Assembly (NCBI GenBank): GCA_025765595.1
Contig: JAIVFH010000001.1
Coordinates: forward strand, 372,001-436,000
DNA: 64,000 nucleotides
DNA from: Obelidium mucronatum
Taxonomy: Eukaryota > Chytridiomycota > Chytridiomycetes > Chytridiales > Chytriomycetaceae
Direction of reading: 5' to 3'
The position numbers and the translations under genes are program-made. The first letter of the stretch is position 1. Every line of letters starts with the position of its first letter. Below are positions 55,307 to 64,000 of this stretch, piece after piece. The notes beneath the pieces were generated by a model. The model had not been told where the DNA came from. It saw only the letters and a program-made list of their open reading frames with translations, and searched no databases.

Positions 55307-56668
55307 ATGCGACTGTCAACAAGAGCCCATGCCAACCTGACGCGGCCTTCCATCCTCGCAGAAGGAGCGGCAGCAGCAGCAGCCAATCCCTTTTCAGAAA
55401 CGAGCAATCCAGATGGAATTGTCAATTTGGGAAGGGCAGAGAACAAACTGATGGACCAAGAAGTTCTTGATATGTTGCCCGTGACACTCAAGGCCGAACA
55501 CCTTCCGTACGGATTGTATCACGGCTCCAAACTCCTCAGAGAGAATATTGCGCGATTGTTTAATACTCGGTTGGCGTTGGATAGGCCGTTGACGTCTGAC
55601 CAGGTGGCTGTGGGGAACGGTGCGACACCTCTCGTGTCCTGTGCCGCAATGATGTAAGAAGGTTTTGTTCGATAAAGAGACGATCTTTTCTAAAAAAGAA
55701 ACAACAAACTCAAAAAAAAATAGCGTTGCTGACTATGGAGACGCAATTCTGCTTCCGACACCGGTGTATGGATCTTTTGGACGTGATATTGAAGCGGCCG
55801 CCGGTGTTTCTGTTGTTCTCGCGAGAGCGACGGGATCCAATGAATATCCCACGCTTCAAGAACTGGATCAAGCGTTTCAATCCCATCCCAAAGTGAAAGC
55901 GATCCTGATTACCAATCCGGGGAACCCATCAGGACGAATCATGCCACTTGAAACACTTGTATCATGGTTAAAATGGGCGGAATCCAAAAAGATTCATGTC
56001 ATTGTGGATGAAGTGTACATGTTTAGCGTGTGGAACGAGTCAGCGACTTTTGTTTCTGCGCTTACATTTCACGAGGATATCATTGATTCCAGCCGATTGC
56101 ATACGATTTGGTCGTTTAGCAAAGATTTTTGCATGAATGGAATGCGAGCCGCAGCTTTAACGTGGGTTGTTTTGTGGGATATTGTTGTGTGGTATATTGA
56201 ACTCCTTCTTTCTATGCTAGTTCACGCAATGCCGACTTTATCCGGGCGTACAAGGAGCTTGCGTACTTCCACGCAATCCCGCGGGTGGTTGACGCCGGAC
56301 TTGCGCACTTTCTCCAGGACCTCGAGCGCGTCGACGCGTTCATCCGCACGAACCACGCGCGGCTGCGCGCCGCGTTTGCGTATGTGTTGGCGCAGCTGGA
56401 CGCGCGCCGCGTCGCGTACCGGGCGCCGCAGGCGGGCATCTGCGTGTGGCTTTCGGCGACTTCGGCGCAAAAAGAAAAAGAAAAAAAAGAAAAAAACGAC
56501 GCCGAAAAAGACGACGCCGAACTGTTCCGCGCGCTGCTCCGCGGCGGCGTCTACGCAGCGCCCGGCGCCGCCTTCTTCTGCGACAAGCCCGGGATGCTGC
56601 GCGTCATCGTGTCGCTGCCGCAAAACACCCTCGAGGTCGGCGTGCGGCGTCTGCTCAAAGTGCTGTGA
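55307..56668 (+). CDS. PLP-dependent aminotransferase, ACC-synthase-like
   Basis: Class I/II aminotransferase fold, 410 residues, exons 55307-55653, 55724-56161 and 56221-56668. Motifs: EHLPYGLYHGSKLLRE, NPGNPSGR, VIVDEVYMFSVW and IWSFSKDFCMNGMRAA with the PLP-binding Lys. The layout is closest to 1-aminocyclopropane-1-carboxylate synthase-like enzymes, though many such proteins do not make ACC. The final exon is very GC-rich with GC-ending codons and has a Lys/Glu/Asp insert (about residues 335-350) not expected in the family, unlike exons 1 and 2. Confidence 0.88.
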
Positions 56669-56776
56669 TTCTTTTTCTTTTTCTTTTTACAATTTTTCTT
56701 TTTCTTCTTTTTCGGCTCTTTGGTCATCGCCAAAAAAATCATTTTCAAATTTCAACAAAATACAAAATAATCAACA

Positions 56777-58741
56777 ATGTCCAATAATCGCAGATCAGTG
56801 TGCTTCCAATTCGAGCTGGAGCCGCTGGGATCAACTCACAAGAGACTGTGGGACAATGAATTCAGCAACAATCAGTCAAGCGATGACGCAATTCAAGCTG
56901 CCGAGTCCGATGTGCTGCACAAGTCCCTCCTGTCCGATGTCAACGCTTTCATGCCCTGGACTCTCAATTCACTCTCACTGTCGAGAGGAAAGCAATTTCA
57001 CCAAGGAGGGAGGACGGCGGCAGACGACGACGAGAGCGAAGTGTTGGCTCCAAGTCGCTATCCGGAACTAAAAAAGTGGGGCATTGAACCCACCAGAGAC
57101 GGTCGATTGAGCAAATTCTTGCAACTATATCAAGATGATACGGAAGCTGGAATGGGTGGCGGTGCTGACTATGAGGCTTGCGATGATGTTCTAAAGGTTT
57201 GGATTTGTTTTGAGTGGGTGAAAGCGATTTTGATCCGTCTTACTCTTTTTTTGGGGCCACAGTCTTATGCTAAACAGCAAAGGCACTCTCAAAGAATAGC
57301 CGATATGCTGGGGAAGGGTGCTTTGGAGGATGTGGATGAAAATGATGCTGCATTCCTATCAGCACGGGATACAACATCTCCTTCCGAGGTGAACATACAA
57401 ACCACTCTGGAAAGGAACTTGAAGAGACAAAGAAATGACGATAAGCAAGGACGAATCAAGGCATTCCTGAGTCGGAAGGGATGTTTGTGCGCACTGGTCA
57501 TACTTTTAGTGTTGATTGTCGCGGGAGTGGTTTTGATTGTGCGAGCAACCAAAAAGAACTCGCTGGATCCCGTATCAGCTGGTACCCCGGGAAGCGTGGC
57601 CGGGATACCTGAAACGGGATCGAACTCTACAGTTGTGGTTCAAAAGTTCCCACCAGTAACGTTTAATCAACACCATGACTTCAGTTGGGCACCCCCATCA
57701 TGGCAAAAAGCCCCGCCTGTCCCGGTTTGGACTCAATACTTTAGCAGGGCGGTACCCAATCCAAAAGTTTCACCTGATATTTTCAAATGCACCGTTAATA
57801 TCCCAAAAGTCTGGTCAGCTACTTTCGATGATGGACCGTCTCCTGTTACCCATATCCTGACTGATTGTAACCTTTTTTTCTATTTTTTTATTTTTTATTT
57901 TGTGGAGTATTCACGGATCAATTGAATACAGACTTGAAATCCAAGAACGTTTTGACAACGTTTTACGTGATTGGATCCGTTGCCGTCAAACACCCACAAA
58001 TTATGGTGGATACATTCAACGCTGGCCATGAGATTTCGTAAGTGGCTTTGATTGACATTTACCAAAAGTCTCATCAAGCAGGAAAAAAAAAAAATAATAA
58101 TCAGAATCCACACATGGAGCCACCAAAATCTAACAGCCACCGCTCTCGCCGACGAAAACCAATTCATTGCCGAGCTTGTCTATGGCGCCAAGGTGATATA
58201 CGATGTCCTCGGCGTCGCGCCTCGATACTTTCGACCGCCTTATGGTGCTTCAGGAGAACGCGTTCGTCGTCTCGCTGCAACTATGGGACTGACTTCGGTT
58301 TCATATCTCGATTCTCAAGATTGGATGCATTACAATGAGTTGGCTAAATTGGAAACGATTGTTCCCCCGAATTTCCGGAAATGGGTCAGCCAGAGTCGGA
58401 CACATGATATTACGCTTCAGCATGATGTTTGGGAGTAAGTTGTTAAAAATGATGTTTTTTTTTTTTTTTTTTCTGGTTTCTTCGACAATTTTTTTTTTTT
58501 TTTTGGTTTCTTCAGCCATTTTTTTATATTAAATCAATTGTTTTTTTACGCCTTTTATAGGCCGGAAGTAGTTGTTGCCAAAGAAGCACTGGATATTTTG
58601 TTGAATGCTGGATACACGCTCAAACCTGTTTTTGAATGTTTGGGAGAATCTTCTCCATACGGTAACAAGATTCTGGAAGGTTTCTTCAAATCTGGGCAGT
58701 TTGAGACACGGGATCGAGTGCTCCCAGTTTACTCCAGTTGA
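56777..58741 (+). CDS. CE4 polysaccharide (chitin) deacetylase-like, type II membrane form
   Basis: Exons 56777-57196, 57263-57866, 57932-58037, 58105-58434 and 58561-58741, 546 residues. A ~230-residue cytosolic N-terminus rich in Asp/Glu/Arg precedes one TM helix (CLCALVILLVLIVAGVVLIV) at about residues 235-255. The CE4 domain then follows: TFDDGPS, HTWSHQ, RPPYG, DSQDW, LQHD. It shares intron positions with the array at 35-42 kb (the 106-nt exon is conserved) but lacks the hydrophobic C-terminus, so membrane attachment has been swapped from tail to N-terminal helix. Probably acts at the cell surface or in the Golgi lumen. Confidence 0.9.
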
Positions 58742-58998
58742 AAGAATCTGGGCGTTTCTACTTTTTTTTTTGTTCATATTCATTTTTCTGTTGCGTTACA
58801 AGTTTGCTTGCATTACAATAATTAAGAAACAAGTTCGAAACTTGCGTGCAAAAAAGGTCATTATATCTGCACGTTGTGTTTCTATTGCCCACGCATGCGA
58901 TGGCGAAATCGTTAATATTTGAACCTTGCGATTTTTCCGCCTCCAAAATTGGAAAAAACGCAACAACGAAAGTGAAACGTTAACATATCACTTAAAAA

Positions 58999-60234
58999 AT
59001 GGTTGAAAGCGGAACTATCCTCAGCGGTGCCAACCCTTTGACCATCAGTCCTATCGCCCTTTTTCTCCTTCAAAACTGTCTCATTATTGCAACTACACGG
59101 TTGCTTACGTTTCCCTTGAAGTGGTTGCGACAACCCCCTGTCATTGCAGAAGTAGTAGGCGGTCTACTTCTCGGAGCGTCTTGTCTATCTCGAATCCCTG
59201 CTTTCAAGGATAATGTGTTTCCCAAGTCCTCGATGCCAATGATTAAGCTGGTGGCTGACATTGGTCTTGTGTTCTACCTCTTCCTTGTTCGTATCAATGC
59301 TGTTACACTACAATGTTCTGAAAGCCATTCTAACTTCTCTTCTCTCTCCTTTCTCTGCGTTGTATTCAGGTTGGACTGGAACTCAATGTGCTGGAGCTGT
59401 TGAAGGACTACAAAAAGTCTGCTTCTATTTCTATCGCAGGAATCATTTTACCATTCGCCCTCGGATGCTCCATCGCCAACCTCATTTACGTTAATTACGC
59501 TGACCAATCAGTCCCATACCTCTCCTTCCTCCTCTTTATGGGGATTTCAATGTCCATCACTGCGTTCCCCGTGTTGGCAAGAATCCTGACTGAACGAAAA
59601 CTGCTCCACACCCCCGTCGGCCAAGCCACAATCTCAGCCGCCGCCGTCGACGACTTTGTCGCCTGGTCTCTGCTAGTCCTCGTCATTGCCCTCATCAACA
59701 ACTCCAAGGGCGAAGCCGGCCCCTCCACCTACCTCTCAGCCCTCTACGTTGTCCTCTGCATCATTGCATACGGGTTATTCCTCTGGTTCGCCATCCGCCC
59801 ACTCCTGCGTCGCCTCCTGGCAGCCTCAGTCGACCGCGAAAGCATCCACCAACTCCTCCTCTTTTTCGTCTTTTTCCTGGTCCTGATATCCGGCTGGTTC
59901 ACTGAAGTAGTAGGCGTCAAGGCGATTTTCGGTGCCTTCATGGTCGGCGTGATTATGCCACACGACCACGGTTTCGCAATCAAGCTTGTCCACCAGATTG
60001 AAGATTTGGTGCGCATAGTGTTTCTGCCCCTGTTTTTCGCGTATTCGGGGTTGAATACGCGGTTGGAGTTGTTGGATGATGGGCTTTCGTGGGCGTTTGT
60101 GTTGTTGGTTTGTGTGATTGCGTGTGTGGGGAAGATTGTGGGGTGTACGTTGAGTGCGCGGTATGCTGGGTTGAATTGGAGGGAGTCGAGTGCGGTGGGG
60201 GTTTTGATGAATACGAGAGGGTGAGTTTGTTGCT

Positions 60235-60274
<40 letters not shown>

Positions 60275-61790
60275 CTAATATTTTTGTGTAGGTTGGTGGA
60301 GATTATTGTTCTCAACATTGGTTTGAATGCTGGAGTTATTACACCAAAGATCTTTGCAATGTTTGTGCTTATGGCTATTTGTATGTATTTTTTTTTTGTG
60401 GGGCTGTATTTTTGGAATTATGTGTAGTTGGCTGATATTTTTCATTGTGCATAGTCACTACTCTTTTGACTGTGCCTCTTATCTCTGTTGTGTATCCATA
60501 CTCATGTATGTATTTTTTTCGCAAAAAATATTATCAACGAGATCTTAATACCACTTCATTTCTTTTTTTTGTCCTCCCAAATAGACTACTCTGCGAAAAC
60601 GGACGCTGATGGAATCGATGATGAGGCAACCGCTAACGGGCTTATCCCAGCGAATGACAGCAATTTGCGAGCTCTTGTTGTCCTTCCAGCCATGAACGCA
60701 GTGACCCCAACCATGACTCTTTCTACGATTCTTTCTGGCAGCAAGCACCTTTCATCCTTCACTGTATTTGCCCTTCGACTTGTCAAGATGGATGAACGTC
60801 TTACCTCTGTGGTATGTCACTATTTCATTTTTTTTCAAGTATGCTTTTCATGAATGGGTTATATTGACTCTCTCCTCCTCCTCTCAGTTGAAATTCGCAG
60901 ACAGCAACACCAAAGAAGACCCCGTCCTCCACATTTTCCAAACCTTATCCGCCCTTCACGGATACACATCCCACCCACTCCTCCAATTCTCTGAAAACCG
61001 CGACATTACAGAAACAATTGTCGACGCCGCCAAACAATCAACCGCGAATTTGATTTTAATCCCACAAGTCGCCGTCAAATCTACACCAGAATCATCCTCC
61101 TGGCTCGGAGACGATGTCACCCAAACCACCCGCCACCTCGCGCAAAAGGTTTCCAAGGCCTTGGATGCAAGTGCTGCTGTGATTCATTTTATCGATCGTG
61201 GGTTCTTGACGCCTGTGGAAAGTTCTGAGACTGCACTTTCAGTTTTCAAGGGAAAAGGGACAACCGCCGCGGTATCTTCGACCGCCGCAGTGGTGGCTCC
61301 CGTGTCTATTGTGCTTGTTCTTGGAGGAGGACACCAAGACGCGTCAGAGGCAGAAGCGATTCGATTCGTTCAACATTTATCATCCTCTGAGAACGTTGCA
61401 TCAAGCGTTACATTCAATGTCCACATTATTCGAATCAACAACAACACTTCCTCGCAAAACAACATTAGCGGCGGTGTTTCCACCAAATCTCTTGACTTGA
61501 CCAGCGGCGCGGGTTCTGTGAAAGCCGAGTCCAAACTAGGAATTAAAAACGCTATTGAAGTAGAAATCGATAATACATCCATCCAAGCAGTGACAACCCA
61601 AATCGCATCTATTGTGTCGAGTCATAAGGACTTGGTGGTGGTTGGAGATGGTTTGTTGAAGGAGGCGGAAGATCATTTCCTTGTTGAGGGTGGTGCTGGT
61701 GGTGGGAGCCATAAACAGACTGTTGGGTTGGAGAGTTGGTTGGAGTATGAGTCTGCGGCGTCTATTGCAATTGTTCATGGGCACAAGTAA
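58999..61790 (+). CDS. KHA1: KHA1-type cation/proton antiporter (CPA2), copy 1
   Basis: K+(Na+)/H+ exchanger with a Na_H-exchanger core and a cytosolic tail. Exons 58999-59286, 59370-60220, 60292-60380, 60455-60505, 60585-60811 and 60888-61790, 802 residues. Core marks: KWLRQPPVIAEVVGGLLLG, AFPVLARILTERKLL, AAAVDDFVAWSLL (paired Asp of the ion site) and GAFMVGVIMPHDHGF. The C-terminal half has USP-like segments (RALVVLPAMN, ILIPQVAVK-type, SIVLVLGGG). It is a tandem duplicate of the gene at 62312. One intron holds a 38-nt T run. Confidence 0.92.
60237..60274. repeat. 38-nt T homopolymer in a KHA1 intron
   Basis: Uninterrupted T run in intron 60221-60291, just upstream of the acceptor. The paralogue's equivalent intron (63517-63583) has only a short T tract, so the run expanded after duplication. 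Confidence 0.9.
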
Positions 61791-62311
61791 AAAAAAAAAA
61801 AAAAAAGTAAAAAAAAAAAAAGAAGAAGCAAGGAATCTGTTTCGGTGTGGTATAGCACTCTGCATTACAAGAAAAAAATAAAATTGGATCGAGGTGAAAA
61901 AAAATAATAAATCTTAATATCAGTGTGCTTAAGTTCACCACGTTTATGATGGGCGTGAAAACGATAAAGTACGAAAATTTCTTCTTACGCAGCTGGTTTT
62001 TGAAGTATTAACGGCCGTTTTAAATATAAATGCAAAGATACCTATCTCTTCCGTTTTTATTATAATGAGAATATGTAACCCTTGATTACGTATAAATATT
62101 ACATCTTGGGAAATGTAATGATTAGCCATTACTCACCATTTTGCACGGGCCCAGTTTGTTTCCGAAATACGCTGCCCGTGCGATGGTGACATCATGATTT
62201 GAACCCAAGCATGGGAGTCAAGCCCGATTGATACAAAAAAAGGAGGATTTCGCTGGACGTCGAATCAAACGAAAAAAACAGAAAAACCTGGCTATAAATT
62301 ATTATCATCAA
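61791..62311. other. Intergenic region between the two KHA1-type genes
   Basis: 521 bp with A-rich runs just after the first stop, then A+T-rich sequence without ORF support. It should contain the terminator of copy 1 and the promoter of copy 2. No tRNA or repeat seen. Confidence 0.55.
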
Positions 62312-64000
62312 ATGGTTGAAAGTGGAACCATCCTCAGTGGGGCGAATCCCATGTCAATCAGTCCAGTTGCGCTGTTTCTGATCCAAACCTGCCTCATCAT
62401 TGCTACATCTCGACTTCTGACGATTCCTCTCAAATGGCTGCGCCAACCAGCGGTTATTGCAGAAGTATTGGGAGGTTTACTTCTTGGGGCGTCTTGTCTG
62501 TCTCAGATACCAGCTTTCAAGGAAAACGTCTTTCCCAAGTCTTCAATGCCCATGATCAAGCTTGTGGCTGAAATTGGCCTCATCTTTTATCTGTTTTTGG
62601 TATTCCTTGCTTCTTTTTTTTGATTGGAACTTCCCCTTTTGCTGACCCCTCACAAAAAAAAGGTTGGACTAGAACTGGATCCAGTCGAACTCATCAAAAC
62701 CTTCAAAAAATCAGTTTCCATTTCCGTCGCCGGAATTGCCATCCCTTTCGCTCTTGGATGCGCAATCGCCAACCTCATTTACGTTAATTACGCGGACCCC
62801 ACCGTGTCCTATGTTTCCTTCCTCCTCTTTATGGGTATTTCAATGTCCATCACTGCGTTCCCAGTGTTGGCAAGAATCCTGACTGAACGAAAACTGCTTC
62901 ATACTCCCGTTGGACAAGCCACAATTTCTGCCGCTGCCGTCGATGATTTCATTGCATGGGCGCTTTTGGTTCTGGTTATTGCTCTCATCAACAACTCCAA
63001 ACATGGCGACGGAGGTCCCCAAACCTACCTCACTGCTTTATACGTATGTCTCTGTATTATCGCATACGCAGTATTTCTCTGGATGGCCATCCGCCCAGTA
63101 CTCCGCCGCCTCCTCCTCGCATCCGTCGGACAAGAGCATTTACACCAACTTCTCCTCTTTTTCGTGTTTCTCCTCGTTTTGTTCTCTTCCTGGTTCACGG
63201 AAATCATTGGAGTGCAAGCTATTTTCGGTGCGTTTCTTGTGGGTGTGATTATGCCGCACGATCATGGGTTCGCAGTCAAATTGGCGTCGCAGATTGAAGA
63301 TCTCGTTACGATTGTGTTTTTGCCCTTGTTTTTCGCTTATTCGGGGTTGAATACGCGGTTGGGGCTGTTGGATGATGCTCAGTCATGGGGGTTTGTGTTT
63401 TTGGTTTGTGTTGTTGCTTGTGCGGGGAAAATGATTGGGTGTACTGTGAGTGCCAAGTTTTCGGGGTTGAATTGGAGAGAGTCTACTGCGGTTGGGATTT
63501 TGATGAATACCAGAGGGTGAGTCGTTTTTTTTTTCCTTCTTTTTCGAATTTGTTTTTAACACATTATTGCCATATTTTATCAGACTAGTGCAGATTATTG
63601 TTCTTAATGTAGGACTGAATGCTGGCGTTATTACTGACAAGATCTTTGCAATGTTTGTCCTCATGGCGATTTGTGAGTTTTCTTTCCATCATTAAGGAGG
63701 AAACGAAATATTAACTTGTTTTGTCCTCATTTTCCAGTCACAACCTTCTTAACCGTTCCTCTTATCTCCGTCGTATACCCATTCTCATGTACCGTGTTTT
63801 ATTTTCATTTCTTTGAATTCTTTGTTCTTAAATCAGAATCATTTCAGATTACTCCCAAACCGCCAAAGCAATTGACGATGACTTGGACAAGGAAGCAACT
63901 GCAGTTGATCTCGTTTCATCTCATGGTCAAGATGATTTACGCGCACTAGTTTTACTGCCCTCCATCAACGTTGTGTCGTCTGTCTTGACGCTCTCAACAG
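62312..64000 (+). CDS. KHA1: KHA1-type cation/proton antiporter (CPA2), copy 2, cut by window end
   Basis: Paralogue of the preceding gene with the same exon plan: 62312-62599 (288 nt in both), 62663-63516, 63584-63672 (89 nt in both), 63738-63788 (51 nt in both) and 63848 to beyond the window. Core motifs are kept: KWLRQPAVIAEVLGGLLLG, AFPVLARILTERKLL, AAAVDDFIAWALL and GAFLVGVIMPHDHGF. Differences concentrate in the loops. The cytosolic tail is only begun (RALVLLPSINVV). Confidence 0.92.

Overview
The window is nuclear DNA from a fungus, most likely a zoosporic chytrid. Genes are split by many short GT-AG introns (about 41-70 nt) and sit very close together. There is a PACRG gene, whose product belongs to flagellar axonemes, next to fungal-type genes: chitin-deacetylase-like CE4 enzymes, a JSN1/PUF2-type Puf protein, a KHA1-type antiporter and GET1. 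A Slo/BK-type potassium channel and several G-alpha subunits also fit an early-diverging fungus better than a yeast or mould. The genus cannot be read from the sequence. All protein names below come from recognising motifs and family alignments by eye; no database search was run.

0-12 kb: CDC73 (Paf1 complex), a family-35 glycosyl hydrolase whose first large intron is packed with GC-rich hairpin repeats, a long F-box protein, two tandem isochorismatase-like hydrolases with identical intron positions, and a small secreted cysteine-rich protein. 12-25 kb: a Puf/RRM protein, a BK-type channel, prolidase, a pinin homologue and the first G-alpha gene. From about 20.86 to 23.50 kb every frame break looks like one extra base. 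25-33 kb: a strongly expressed-looking secreted orphan with a TATA box, a single-domain ADF-H gene beside twinfilin, and three more G-alpha genes in tandem.

33-42 kb: RNase T2, PACRG, then five co-oriented CE4 genes plus a relic fragment of a sixth copy. 42-52 kb: tRNA-Glu(CUC), an F-box/ankyrin protein, a DHA2-type MFS transporter, GET1, CCT8, a short-chain dehydrogenase and a ZnT5/7-like zinc transporter. 52-64 kb: a very Thr-rich secreted lectin-like protein, an ACC-synthase-like aminotransferase with a GC-rich last exon, a membrane-anchored CE4 enzyme on the opposite strand to the main array, and two tandem KHA1-type cation/proton antiporters, the second cut by the window edge.

The main themes are tandem family growth (G-alpha, CE4, isochorismatase, KHA1, ADF-H) in a compact genome, and one conspicuous non-coding element: an array of short GC-rich stem-loops with a GAA loop confined to two introns of one gene. 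Exon limits were worked out by hand from splice consensus and reading-frame phase, so single-base errors are possible.
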